Notes under the pieces: model-generated
What the model saw: the letters and a program-made list of their open reading frames with translations, nothing else
Databases searched by the model: none
Told to the model about the DNA's origin: nothing
Part shown: one piece after another, positions 25,976 through 34,990 of the stretch
How positions within the stretch are numbered: position 1 is the first letter of the stretch
Layout: the number at the start of each line of letters is the position of its first letter
Source: Ulvibacter algarum
GTDB lineage: Bacteria > Bacteroidota > Bacteroidia > Flavobacteriales > Flavobacteriaceae
Direction: 5' to 3'
NCBI GenBank assembly: GCA_947488905.1
Contig: CANLBJ010000004.1
Location: forward strand, 62,001-126,000
DNA: 64,000 nucleotides
Made by a program: the position numbers and the translations under genes

Positions 25976-27241
25976 ATGAAAAAAACTAGACTCTTATTAT
26001 CAACTTTAGCACTTGCCCTTGTAAGTACCTTTCAATCTCAGGCACAATGTGACTCTGCTAATTATCAAGCAGATGCTTGTGATGATGTGTTTGACTATGT
26101 TATTCAACCAGTAATGAATAACAAAAGTGTTTTATTATCTGGAGATGTATATTACCTTCAAGCTTCTACTGGTCACCCTTGGGGACAAACTACTAACATA
26201 GATGCAATGAATGCAGTTTTTGGTACAGGTAACTGGACACAAGACACTTTTTTAGCAGCAGATGCCGCAACATTATTCTCTGATGATACAGAATTGATTT
26301 ACTTAGACGGTAGTGATAGTGGCGCTCCAGAACTAAACACATTTATTACAAACAATCAAGCTGCTATGGAGGCTTGGGTAAACGCTGGAGGATATTTATT
26401 TTTTAACTCAGCATCTCAAGGTCCAGATGTACCAGTAGGTTTTGATGATATTATATTAACTTATACACCGCAACAAGCTTCTGTTGATGCTGTTGATGCT
26501 ACTCATCCAGTTTTTGTAGGGCCTCTTACTACAACTACTACTTTAACAGGTAACGATTTCTCTCATAATGTAGTTACGGGTACAGGATTAACAACAATTT
26601 TAACTGGAACTGGAAATACTGAAATTGTTCTTGCAGAAGGATTATTTGGCGAAGGATATTTATTAGTAGGTGGTATGACTACTCCAAACTTTCATAGTCC
26701 AAGTCCTGACGGTGTCAATTTTAGAACAAATCTACTTACTATGATGGCAACTTTTCCAGAAATAACTGCTTGTCACGAAGATGAAACAGTAGTTGTAACT
26801 GAAGGTGAAACGTATACATTACCAGATTATGTAGCTGATGGAGATGTGATTATAGATAATGCAACTACAACTATACAAACTCCAGCACCTGGAACATTAA
26901 TAGCATCTGCAGCTGGATCTGTTACAGTTACTTTTACTGCAGAAAATGGTAGTATAGTAACAGATGAGTGTAGCTTTTTGCTAACTGTAGATGAAGTTTT
27001 AGGAGTAAACGAAACAGCAGTAAGTGCTTTCTCAATTTTCCCTAACCCAACTACATCTAGTTTTGCGATACAAGGTGACTTCTCTGTAGCTAGTGTTGAA
27101 GTATATAATTTATTAGGTCAAAAAGTAATCTCTATTTCTTCAAATAATGTAGATGTATCTAACCTAAATACAGGTATGTACTTAGTGACAGTAACAGATA
27201 CAGATGGTAATAAAGCTACTAAGAGATGTATTAAAAAGTAA
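25976..27241 (+). CDS. T9SS-secreted protein with HYR-like and sorting domains
   Basis: 421 residues. Signal peptide (LLSTLALALVSTFQSQAQ). Residues 25-265 form an alpha/beta domain with SVLLSGDVYYLQ, LIYLDGSDS and MEAWVNAGGYLFFNSASQGP, reminiscent of a class-I glutamine-amidotransferase-like or DUF4350 fold without recognisable catalytic residues. Residues 265-335 look like an HYR repeat (CHEDETVVVTEGETYTLPDY ... DECSFLLTV). The type A sorting domain is at the end (FSIFPNPTTSSFAIQ, VYNLLGQKVI, LNTGMYLVTV). Exported to the surface or medium. Ligand unknown. Confidence 0.8.
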   Translation: MKKTRLLLSTLALALVSTFQSQAQCDSANYQADACDDVFDYVIQPVMNNKSVLLSGDVYYLQASTGHPWGQTTNIDAMNAVFGTGNWTQDTFLAADAATLFSDDTELIYLDGSDSGAPELNTFITNNQAAMEAWVNAGGYLFFNSASQGPDVPVGFDDIILTYTPQQASVDAVDATHPVFVGPLTTTTTLTGNDFSHNVVTGTGLTTILTGTGNTEIVLAEGLFGEGYLLVGGMTTPNFHSPSPDGVNFRTNLLTMMATFPEITACHEDETVVVTEGETYTLPDYVADGDVIIDNATTTIQTPAPGTLIASAAGSVTVTFTAENGSIVTDECSFLLTVDEVLGVNETAVSAFSIFPNPTTSSFAIQGDFSVASVEVYNLLGQKVISISSNNVDVSNLNTGMYLVTVTDTDGNKATKRCIKK

Positions 27242-27264
27242 TATTATTTTTAAGTTAAATATAG

Positions 27265-27298
27265 AAAACCCTCAGCACGAATGCTGAGGGTTTTTGCC
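27265..27298. terminator. Bidirectional terminator
   Basis: AAAACCCTCAGCA/TGCTGAGGGTTTT with loop CGAA and a T-run. It lies between the T9SS-cargo gene (+) and acs (-). Confidence 0.93.
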
Positions 27299-27322
27299 TT
27301 TTATAATAAACTGTAATTTACT

Positions 27323-29230
27323 CTATAGCACGTTATCCATAATATCTTGTACACATTCTGGATTTAATAAAGTACTTGTGTCTCCTAAGTTGCTAGTATC
27401 TTTACTAGCTATTTTTCTTAAAATACGACGCATAATTTTACCTGATCTAGTTTTAGGTAAACCGTTTGTAAATTGAATTTTATCTAATTTAGCAATAGGC
27501 CCTATTTGTTCTGTGATAATTTGATTTATTTCTTTTCTTAAATTATCGTGATTTCTACTTTCTCCTGTTTCTTTTAAAATAACATATCCGTAGAGTGCAT
27601 TTCCTTTTACGTCATGCGGGAAACCTACAATGGCGCTTTCAGATACTGCAGGGTGTTCATTAATTGCATCTTCAATAGGAGCGGTCCCTAAGTTATGGCC
27701 AGATACAATAATAACATCATCTACACGACCTGTTATTCTGTAATAACCTACTTCATCTCTTAGCGCGCCATCTCCAGTAAAGTACATATTTTCATATGCT
27801 GAGAAATAGGTGTCTTTATATCGTTGGTGATTTCCCCAAATGGTTCTAGCGATACTAGGCCAAGGAAACTTTATACACAACCTACCATCGGTTTGATTTC
27901 CTTTTATTTCTTTTCCTTTTTCATCCATCAATGCTGGCTGAATACCTATAAAAGGTAAAGTAGCATATGTTGGCTTTGTAGGGGTTGAAAAAGGAATAGG
28001 AGTAATCATAATTCCTCCTGTTTCGGTTTGCCACCAAGTATCTACAATTGGAGAATTTTTCTTTCCTATGTTGTCATCATACCAATGCCAAGCCTCTTCA
28101 TTAATAGGCTCACCAACGGTCCCTAAAACTTTTAGTGATGATAAATCGTGTTTTTCTACATGTTCTACACCTTCTTTTGCTAAGGCTCTAATAGCTGTAG
28201 GAGCAGTGTAAAATTGAGTGATTTTATGCTTTTCTACAATATCCCAAAAACGCCCATAATCAGGATAACTTGGTACGCCTTCAAACATTACTGTTGTAGC
28301 TCCATTTGCTAGTGGTCCATAAACTATATAGCTATGACCAGTTATCCAACCAATATCTGCTGTACACCAATAGATATCATCTTCTTTATATTGAAAAACG
28401 TTCTTAAAAGTATAGGCACTATAAACCATATAACCTCCTGTGGTGTGCACCATACCTTTAGGAGTACCTGTAGAACCCGAAGTATATAATATAAACAATG
28501 GATCTTCAGCGTCCATAACAGTTGCTGTTAGACTTTCTGAGGCTTTATCTAGCAAAGGCTGCAACCATTGATCACGTCCCTCTTTCATGCTAATTTCAGA
28601 ATTAATACGATTTACAACTAACACTGTATTTACACCACTACAATCATCTAAAGCCTCATCTACAATCCCTTTTAAATCTATTGTTTTTTTTCCTCTGTAA
28701 GACCCGTCAGATGTGATTACTAATTTACAATCACTATCATTTATTCTAGTCGCTAAAGCGGTAGAAGAAAAACCAGCAAACACCACCGAATGTATAGCCC
28801 CTATTCTAGCACAAGCTAGTAATGACACTGCTAATTCTGGGATCATAGGCAGATAGATACAGACCCTATCTCCTTTTTTAATTCCATTATCCTTGAGAAC
28901 GTTTGCTAACTTATTTACCCGTTTGTATAACTCTTTATAGGTAATGTGTTGTGCTTCTTCATTTGGGTCATTAGGCTCAAATAAAATAGCTGTTTTATCT
29001 CCTCTTGTTGCTAAATGTCTATCAATACAGTTTTCTGTAATATTTAATTTAGCACCTTCAAACCATTTAATTTCTGGCTTTTTAAAATCCCAACTCAAAA
29101 CATTATCCCATTTTTTTCTCCATAAAAAATGTTCTTCAGCTATTTCTTCCCAAAAAGCTTCAGGATTTCTAACAGATTTTCTATAAACTTGGTAGTATTC
29201 TTCTAAGTGTTTTATGTGATAATTACTCAT
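27323..29230 (-). CDS. acs: Acetyl-CoA synthetase
   Basis: 635 residues. ANL-family motifs are in order: an N-terminal acetyl-CoA-synthetase domain (YQVYRKSVRNPEAFWEEIAE cut to YRKSVRNPEAFW), the P-loop LFILYTSGSTGTPKGMVHT near residue 255, WWQTETGG (A5), YFTGDGALRDEVGYY and RVDDVIIVSGHNLGT, and the acetylatable Lys in GLPKTRSGKIMRR near the C-terminus. It converts acetate, ATP and CoA to acetyl-CoA. It is slightly shorter than the classical 650-residue enzyme. It lies 17 bp downstream of a second synthetase and near the SSS-kinase, CheY-like regulator and acetate-type symporter, supporting an acetate-scavenging module. Confidence 0.92.
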   Translation of the reverse strand: MSNYHIKHLEEYYQVYRKSVRNPEAFWEEIAEEHFLWRKKWDNVLSWDFKKPEIKWFEGAKLNITENCIDRHLATRGDKTAILFEPNDPNEEAQHITYKELYKRVNKLANVLKDNGIKKGDRVCIYLPMIPELAVSLLACARIGAIHSVVFAGFSSTALATRINDSDCKLVITSDGSYRGKKTIDLKGIVDEALDDCSGVNTVLVVNRINSEISMKEGRDQWLQPLLDKASESLTATVMDAEDPLFILYTSGSTGTPKGMVHTTGGYMVYSAYTFKNVFQYKEDDIYWCTADIGWITGHSYIVYGPLANGATTVMFEGVPSYPDYGRFWDIVEKHKITQFYTAPTAIRALAKEGVEHVEKHDLSSLKVLGTVGEPINEEAWHWYDDNIGKKNSPIVDTWWQTETGGIMITPIPFSTPTKPTYATLPFIGIQPALMDEKGKEIKGNQTDGRLCIKFPWPSIARTIWGNHQRYKDTYFSAYENMYFTGDGALRDEVGYYRITGRVDDVIIVSGHNLGTAPIEDAINEHPAVSESAIVGFPHDVKGNALYGYVILKETGESRNHDNLRKEINQIITEQIGPIAKLDKIQFTNGLPKTRSGKIMRRILRKIASKDTSNLGDTSTLLNPECVQDIMDNVL

Positions 29231-29247
29231 TGCTTTTATTTTAATTT

Positions 29248-31143
29248 TTATTTATGTATCCCTATATTTTGGGCTTGATAGATAGATTTTATTTCATTTA
29301 TTATAGACACATCGTCTATTGTTGATGGTATATTGTATTGTTGCTCATCAGCAATATTTCTAAGTAGTTTCCGAAGTATTTTTCCACTTCTTGTTTTTGG
29401 CAAACGCTTTACTATATGAACATCTCTAAAAGATGCTACTGCACCAATTTCACGTCTAACATCCTGTATTATTTCTTTTTGGACAGTATTAGTTTCTGAA
29501 ATGTTCTCCGATTTTAAAACAATGAGTCCTAAAGGCTTTTGGCCTTTAATTTCGCAATGAACTCCAAACACAGCGCATTCAGCTACTTCTGAATGTGACG
29601 CTACAATTTCTTCCATCTCAGCAGTAGAAAGTCTGTGTCCTGCAACATTAATAATGTCATCTACACGGCCTGTAATAAACAGGTATCCATCTTCATCTTT
29701 ATAACCGCCATCACCTGAAAAATAATATCCAGGAAATCTATCTAAATAACCAGATTTAAAACGCTCAGGATTTCCCCAAAGATTGCTTAGAGTTCCTGGT
29801 GGCAATGGTAGTTTTATAGCAACATAACCCTCAACGCTATCTTCAACTACTTCTCCATCTTCATTTAATATTTGAATGTCATAACCACAAACAGCAAGAC
29901 TTGCTGAGCCTGGTTTTATAGGTTGTAACTCTACCCCTACCATATTAGAGATCATTGGCCAACCACTTTCGGTTTGCCACCAATGGTCAATTACAGGTAT
30001 TTGCAATTGATCTTGTGTCCAGTTTAAGGTTGCAACATCACATCGCTCTCCAGCTAAAAACAAATGTTTAAAACTAGAAAGATCATATTTTTTAATAAAG
30101 CTTCCTGTGGGATCTTCTTTTTTAATTGCTCTTATAGCAGTGGGTGCGGTAAACATTGCCTTTACCTTATGCTCACTCAACACTCTCCAAAAAGTTGAAG
30201 CATCTGGAGTTTTAATTGGTTTACCTTCAAACAGGATTGTAGTATTTCTGTTTAATAATGGGCCGTATGCAATAAAACTATGACCTACAACCCAACCAAC
30301 ATCGCTGGCTGCCCAAAACGTTTCACCTTCATTTATGCCATAAATATATTTCATTGAAAACTTTAAAGCAGTAGCATAACCACCTGTATCTCTAACAATA
30401 CCCTTAGGTGTTCCCGTCGTGCCAGATGTATAAAGAATATAAGAAGGATGTGTAGATGGTAAAGGGATAGCTTCTATTGAAGGAGAGTTTTCAACTAAGG
30501 TTGTGTAGTCAATATCATATTCCTTTTTAGGTATTTCTACATCTAGATTTCTATCATAAACAATAACCTTTTCTGGTTTGTGCTTCGCTTTTATTATAGC
30601 TTCATCTACAAAGGGTTTGTATGGGATAATACGCTCTATTTCAATTCCATTAGACGCAGTAATGATAACTTTGGGCTTGCAATCATCAATTCTAATAGCT
30701 AATTCGTGAGGAGCAAAACCTCCAAAAACCACCGAATGTATTACACCTATTCTAGCACAGGCTAACATTGCATATAATGCTTGAGGTATCATTGGCATAT
30801 AGATAATCACAGTATCACCCTTATTGAGTCCTAAATTTTGCAGACCTCCTGCTAATTTTGAGACTTGATAATGAAGTTGATTAAATGTAATATGCTCTAT
30901 AGTTTTGGTAACTGGAGAGTCATAAATTATAGCATTTTGATCTCCATAACCATCATTTATATGTTTATCAACACAAAGATAACTTAGGTTTAATGTACCG
31001 TTTTCAAACCATTGATTGTAGTTGTGCTTATCCTTAGACAATATGGTTGTAGGCACTTTATGCCAAGCTAAATCCTTTGCTTTTGAAAGCCAAAAACTTT
31101 CTGGATTTTCAATACTGTCTTTGTAAAAATCTGAATATTTCAT
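29248..31143 (-). CDS. Acyl-CoA synthetase, propionyl-CoA synthetase (PrpE)-like
   Basis: 631 residues. Same fold as the neighbouring acs gene with SYILYTSGTTGTPKGIVRDTGGYA, WWQTESGWPM, YYFSGDGGYKDEDGYLF, RVDDIINVAGHRLSTAEMEE and the Lys motif RLPKTRSGKILRK. GIVRDTGGYA, WWQTESGWP and GHRLSTAEMEE are typical of the PrpE branch, so propionate or another short acid is the likely substrate. Gene order upstream: overlaps by 4 bp (ATGA) with the small membrane gene at 31140-31364, so these are translationally coupled. Acetate versus propionate specificity is not provable here. Confidence 0.85.
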   Translation of the reverse strand: MKYSDFYKDSIENPESFWLSKAKDLAWHKVPTTILSKDKHNYNQWFENGTLNLSYLCVDKHINDGYGDQNAIIYDSPVTKTIEHITFNQLHYQVSKLAGGLQNLGLNKGDTVIIYMPMIPQALYAMLACARIGVIHSVVFGGFAPHELAIRIDDCKPKVIITASNGIEIERIIPYKPFVDEAIIKAKHKPEKVIVYDRNLDVEIPKKEYDIDYTTLVENSPSIEAIPLPSTHPSYILYTSGTTGTPKGIVRDTGGYATALKFSMKYIYGINEGETFWAASDVGWVVGHSFIAYGPLLNRNTTILFEGKPIKTPDASTFWRVLSEHKVKAMFTAPTAIRAIKKEDPTGSFIKKYDLSSFKHLFLAGERCDVATLNWTQDQLQIPVIDHWWQTESGWPMISNMVGVELQPIKPGSASLAVCGYDIQILNEDGEVVEDSVEGYVAIKLPLPPGTLSNLWGNPERFKSGYLDRFPGYYFSGDGGYKDEDGYLFITGRVDDIINVAGHRLSTAEMEEIVASHSEVAECAVFGVHCEIKGQKPLGLIVLKSENISETNTVQKEIIQDVRREIGAVASFRDVHIVKRLPKTRSGKILRKLLRNIADEQQYNIPSTIDDVSIINEIKSIYQAQNIGIHK

Positions 31144-31364
31144 TGCTTCGGGATTTTAGGATTAAATAGTCCGAACCAGTTAGGATTGAGTAGCTTAAGC
31201 TTGATAAGAGACCAAGGCATAGCCACAAGGCAAATACCAATTACAAGAGATTGTAATGCGGTAACACCTGTTTCATTTTCAAACTTTATTCTATAAAATA
31301 AAGTGAGTACAACATAGATAGTAATTATTATATCTGATGCACGCGAGTTTATCTTAAATTTCAT
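31140..31364 (-). CDS. Small two-helix membrane protein upstream of the acyl-CoA synthetases
   Basis: 74 residues, two helices (about IIITIYVVLTLFYRI and SLVIGICLVAMPWSLIKL). It overlaps the PrpE-like gene by 4 bp. No recognised family. It starts 73 bp downstream of the CheY-like regulator gene, so it may belong to the same transcript. Confidence 0.6.
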   Translation of the reverse strand: MKFKINSRASDIIITIYVVLTLFYRIKFENETGVTALQSLVIGICLVAMPWSLIKLKLLNPNWFGLFNPKIPKQ

Positions 31365-31437
31365 GTCTTAAATTTTTAATTAAACATTGTTTGTTTGCAC
31401 ACAAAACCAATATTTAAATAGACTTATAAGACTGCTT

Positions 31438-31803
31438 TTAAGTCAAAAGTTCCAATATTTCTGAAACTATTTTTTTTACTGAAAAAGGCTTTATTAAATA
31501 CTTATCTGCTCCAAGATTTAAACCTTTTTCTATGTCTGAAGCTTTATTTTTTGCAGTTAAGAATACTACTTTTGTAGCTTCTAAACTTTCTGTATTTCTT
31601 ATTTGTTTTAATGTTTGAAATCCATCAACATTAGGCATCATAATATCTAACAGAACGATGTCTGGAATATTGTCTTTTAATATCTCTAAAGCCTCACTAC
31701 CATCTCTTGCTATAAACACTTCAAAACCTTTTTTTTTAAAGGCGTATTCTAGCGACATTACTATATTTGGCTCATCATCAACTATTAAAATTTTATGCTT
31801 CAT
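31438..31803 (-). CDS. Single-domain (CheY-like) response regulator
   Basis: 121 residues, only a receiver domain: acidic pair DDEPN at the start, phospho-acceptor Asp in DIVLLDIMMPNVDG, Thr in VVFLTAKN and Lys in KYLIKPF. No output domain. It lies 15 bp downstream of the SSS-histidine kinase, so it is its cognate partner. In Vibrio and Pseudomonas the homologous kinase (CrbS/CbrA type) uses a DNA-binding regulator to switch on acs. Here output must go through a protein-protein contact or another regulator (inference). Confidence 0.9.
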   Translation of the reverse strand: MKHKILIVDDEPNIVMSLEYAFKKKGFEVFIARDGSEALEILKDNIPDIVLLDIMMPNVDGFQTLKQIRNTESLEATKVVFLTAKNKASDIEKGLNLGADKYLIKPFSVKKIVSEILELLT

Positions 31804-31818
31804 AAATCAAGATGTAAT

Positions 31819-34509
31819 TTAGCTAATTGGTAACGTAAAAACAAATTTTGCACCTGTTTTTTTATGCCTATCTACCCAGATCTTACCTTTGTGTTTTTCT
31901 ACAATTTGCTTAGTTATTGCTAGACCTAAGCCACTACCCTCTGGTTTAATAGTATTTTGATGTTGAGATTGATAAAACTTATCAAAAATATATGCTACAT
32001 CTTCTTCTGGAATCCCTTTACCATTGTCTGTCACAGATAGCTCCAAAACTTTATTTCCAAGTCTATAATCAATCTCTATTATCCCAAGATTTGGTTCGCA
32101 AAACTTAATGGCGTTTGATATTAAATTCATTAAAACTTGTACTATTCTGTCCTCATCATATTCTATCTTAAACCTATGTACATTAATTACTTTTAGAGTT
32201 ATCCCTTTTTTAGCTGCAATGTGCTGCGTGTTTGCAAGTGCTTTATTAATTGTTTGTTGTATATCAAGATAGTTTAAATCTAAACTAAGGCGTCCAGTTT
32301 CAAGTTTTTCAAAGTCTAAAATATTATTAATTAGTCTTCCTAATCTATCAGAGTCTTGCAAAATATTTGAAAGAAATTGCTTTTTAATATCTTTAGGCAT
32401 ATCATCTTCATCATCCATTAATAGCTCTGTTGCAGCCCTTATACCTGTGATAGGTGTTTTTAACTCGTGGGCAACAGTGTCTAAAAACTCGTCTTTTTGT
32501 TTGTCTTTTACTACGAGCTCTTTATTAGCATCTTTTAGTTTTGAAGATAACTGTGATAACTCATCAGATTTTTCGGTGAGTATTTTATTGCTTACAATGT
32601 TGTCTTTAGATTCTTCTAATATTCTTAAAACCTCAACAAGACTTATTTGCTCTTCTTTTACAACTTTGGCAATCAATATTTTTGCCGAAGCACTACCTAT
32701 GCTCCCCGTTAATAGCTTTTCAGAAAAATTTATAAGCCTTGCATCTGCTAGTTGTGTATCTAATGGCAATTTGTATTTGGTAAAAAATAACCGCAATGCC
32801 CTGCTAGCTTTTTGCTCACCTAAAAAACGAACAAGCACACTTTTTATATCTGCAACATAAGCCTCTCCCTTCCATACAAGAGCGCTGTCTTGCAAAGCTT
32901 TAAAGTTACTACTGTCTACAAACATTTCTGCATAATTACGCTCTCTGTAGTTCCCCTTAGTTATGATTGAAAATACCAAATAACATAATAGATTAAATAA
33001 TATACTCCAGAAAAATGCGTGTGCCGGCGGGCTTAAAAAATCGATACCAAAAAGCGCATGTGGTTTAAGTGCAGATATTCCATTTAAACCTAGCTCTGTA
33101 AACGTGTCTGAGCCTGTATAAGCAACCAATGTAAACGGAAGTATTAAAGTGTAAAAGGTAATGCAGAAGCCAACGATGATACCAATAATTGCTCCTTTTG
33201 AGGATCCTCGATTCCAGAAAAGACCAATAAAAAAAGAGGGAGCAAGCTGTGCTATTATTACAAAAGAAATAAGCCCTATTGAATAAAGTGACAGTTCTTT
33301 AGAAAATGAAATGTAAAAAAAATAGGCGATTATAATTATCGTGAAAATTGAAATTCGCCTTATATTCTTGATGTATTTGGCATTTCTTTCTGTTTTATTT
33401 TTTATGAATTTATCTAAAAATCCATAGGGTATAATCAAGTTGTTACTTACCATTATTGAAAGCGCTAATGTAGAAACTACAACCATTGATATCACAGCAG
33501 AAAAACCTCCTAGAAAAACCAAAGTCGCTAAAAAAGAATTGCCATTTTCTAAAGGGAGTAGTAGCGTGTAATACTCTGAGTTAACAGTATCCCCAAATGT
33601 TAGTTTTCCCGCCCAGGCAATAAAAATAACAAATACATTAAAAAGAAATAAGTAAAGTGGGAATAACCAGATTGCTTTTTTTAAGTACTTCTCTCTATTA
33701 TTTTCTAATACCGAAACTTGAAATTGGCGTGGCAATAAAAAAATTGCCATAAATGATAATGAGATTAAAAATAGCCAATTAAAACCATCTTCTAAACCGC
33801 TTAAACTAGTGAGTTCTTTAAAATTATCTATTACTGAAATTTGATTGTAAATATCTGTTGTGCCATCAAATAAATAGAAGGTTATATAAACACCAATAAT
33901 TAAAAAGAACACTAATTTTAATATAGACTCAAAAGCTACAGAAGCTATAATACCCGAATGTTTTTCTGAAGCATCTGCATTTTGAGTTCCAAAAAACGTT
34001 GCAAATATAGCTAGTAGTAATGCCACATAAAAAGTAGAATCATCTAGTATGTTAGTAGAAACATAGCTAGTATGATCTGCCATAATTTCAAAAGTTTCTG
34101 AGACTGCTTTTAGCTGTAATGAAATATACGGGAGTGTACCTAAAAGACAAATTACTGTTACGAGTGCGCCTAAAAATCTATTGTTTCCGTAGCGTAACGA
34201 GATGAAATCTGCAATCGATGAAATTTTATTTTGGTTAGAAATTCGTATCACTTTACGTAAAACAATAATCCACAGTGGAGCTGCTATTACTGGCCCAATA
34301 TAAATGGGCAGAAAATCTATACCTGAGTTTGCTGCAATACCCACACTACCATAATAAGTCCAGGCAGAACAGTAAACAGCAAGTGATAATGTGTAAACGT
34401 AAGGGTTATTTACCCATTTGCTTTTCTTTCTTTTTTCTGCAAGAAAAGCAACATAAAACAACATTGCCAAGTAGGCAACAATGATAACTATGAGAGCATA
34501 ATTATTCAT
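31819..34509 (-). CDS. Sodium/solute symporter-sensor histidine kinase fusion (CrbS/CbrA-like)
   Basis: 896 residues. Residues 1 to about 530 are a 13-helix SSS transporter domain (SLAVYCSAWTYYGSVGIAANSG, SIADFISLRYG, FLGGFSAVISMVVVSTLALSIMVSN, each shortened here). A linker and coiled coil lead to HisKA with FLDTVAHELKTPITGIRAATELL (His in AHELKTP), then HATPase motifs NLISNAIKF, DNGKGIPEEDVAYIFDKFYQ and GSGLGLAIT. This is the class that links solute presence to transcription, known for acetate control in other phyla. It overlaps the small gene upstream by 8 bp. Its neighbours are the CheY-like regulator, two acyl-CoA synthetases and an acetate-type symporter. Confidence 0.92.
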   Translation of the reverse strand: MNNYALIVIIVAYLAMLFYVAFLAEKRKKSKWVNNPYVYTLSLAVYCSAWTYYGSVGIAANSGIDFLPIYIGPVIAAPLWIIVLRKVIRISNQNKISSIADFISLRYGNNRFLGALVTVICLLGTLPYISLQLKAVSETFEIMADHTSYVSTNILDDSTFYVALLLAIFATFFGTQNADASEKHSGIIASVAFESILKLVFFLIIGVYITFYLFDGTTDIYNQISVIDNFKELTSLSGLEDGFNWLFLISLSFMAIFLLPRQFQVSVLENNREKYLKKAIWLFPLYLFLFNVFVIFIAWAGKLTFGDTVNSEYYTLLLPLENGNSFLATLVFLGGFSAVISMVVVSTLALSIMVSNNLIIPYGFLDKFIKNKTERNAKYIKNIRRISIFTIIIIAYFFYISFSKELSLYSIGLISFVIIAQLAPSFFIGLFWNRGSSKGAIIGIIVGFCITFYTLILPFTLVAYTGSDTFTELGLNGISALKPHALFGIDFLSPPAHAFFWSILFNLLCYLVFSIITKGNYRERNYAEMFVDSSNFKALQDSALVWKGEAYVADIKSVLVRFLGEQKASRALRLFFTKYKLPLDTQLADARLINFSEKLLTGSIGSASAKILIAKVVKEEQISLVEVLRILEESKDNIVSNKILTEKSDELSQLSSKLKDANKELVVKDKQKDEFLDTVAHELKTPITGIRAATELLMDDEDDMPKDIKKQFLSNILQDSDRLGRLINNILDFEKLETGRLSLDLNYLDIQQTINKALANTQHIAAKKGITLKVINVHRFKIEYDEDRIVQVLMNLISNAIKFCEPNLGIIEIDYRLGNKVLELSVTDNGKGIPEEDVAYIFDKFYQSQHQNTIKPEGSGLGLAITKQIVEKHKGKIWVDRHKKTGAKFVFTLPIS

Positions 34510-34696
34510 AATGACGATTTAATACTATTGCAGAGATAATAATAGAAAGCAACCAAATAGAAAATAAAGAAAAGTAAAATGTTGGGATGCCAAATACCGC
34601 ACCTTCAAAATTAAAAATCAAAACAAAGGGGATATTAAAAGCTATAAAAAGTGCAACAGAAAGGACGATAAGTTTTTGTTCGTGGCGTTTTTTCAT
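34502..34696 (-). CDS. Small two-helix membrane protein preceding the SSS-kinase
   Basis: 64 residues with two helices (KLIVLSVALFIAFNIPFVLIF and GIPTFYFSLFSIWLLSIIISA, shortened). It overlaps the SSS-kinase start by 8 bp, so it is translationally coupled. Small partners of this type (DUF485/DUF4212-like) commonly accompany SSS proteins and may stabilise them. First gene of the operon. Family not identified. Confidence 0.6.
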   Translation of the reverse strand: MKKRHEQKLIVLSVALFIAFNIPFVLIFNFEGAVFGIPTFYFSLFSIWLLSIIISAIVLNRHYE

Positions 34697-34749
34697 TGAT
34701 GTTCTCTGTTTAATAATTTAATACCTATTATTATAAACCATCACTATCT

Positions 34750-34836
34750 GCGTGAGGGATTGAAGTGGAAATCCCGCATCCGCATTTTTCTTGCGGAGTG
34801 GAATTGAAACATAAAGCCCGACCCTTGTGGTCACGC
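34750..34836. ncRNA. Structured repeat element, copy 2
   Basis: GCGTGA (34750-34755) pairs with TCACGC (34831-34836). Inside are conserved GTGAGGGAT, AG-G and ATCC, a variable hairpin CCGCA/TGCGG (34780-34796) and conserved AAGCCCGACC. It shares these blocks with 24222-24333, but the hairpins differ in sequence while staying paired. It occupies much of the 294-bp spacer between the SSS-kinase operon and the symporter gene. Confidence 0.6.
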
Positions 34837-34848
34837 CCTAATACTAAC

Positions 34849-34860
34849 TTCGGAAATTTT
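34849..34860 (+). repeat. TTCKGAAATTTT recurring motif
   Basis: TTCGGAAATTTT lies in the promoter region upstream of the SSS-kinase operon, 12 bp after the structured element. Confidence 0.45.
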
Positions 34861-34914
34861 AATGGTTTATCAACGGTGCTTTTATATGTTATAAAGTTAA
34901 ATAATTTAAATTAA

Positions 34915-34950
34915 GAAAATCAGCACTACAAAAATGTAATGCTGATTTTC
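34915..34950 (-). terminator. Terminator of the porin-DUF4212-symporter operon
   Basis: On the minus strand GAAAATCAGCA/TGCTGATTTTC, with an inner TTACA/TGTAG stem, is followed by T-rich DNA just after the symporter stop. Confidence 0.7.
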
Positions 34951-34990
34951 AACTAAAACTTACTTAACCAAATAGAATAAATAATAATTA

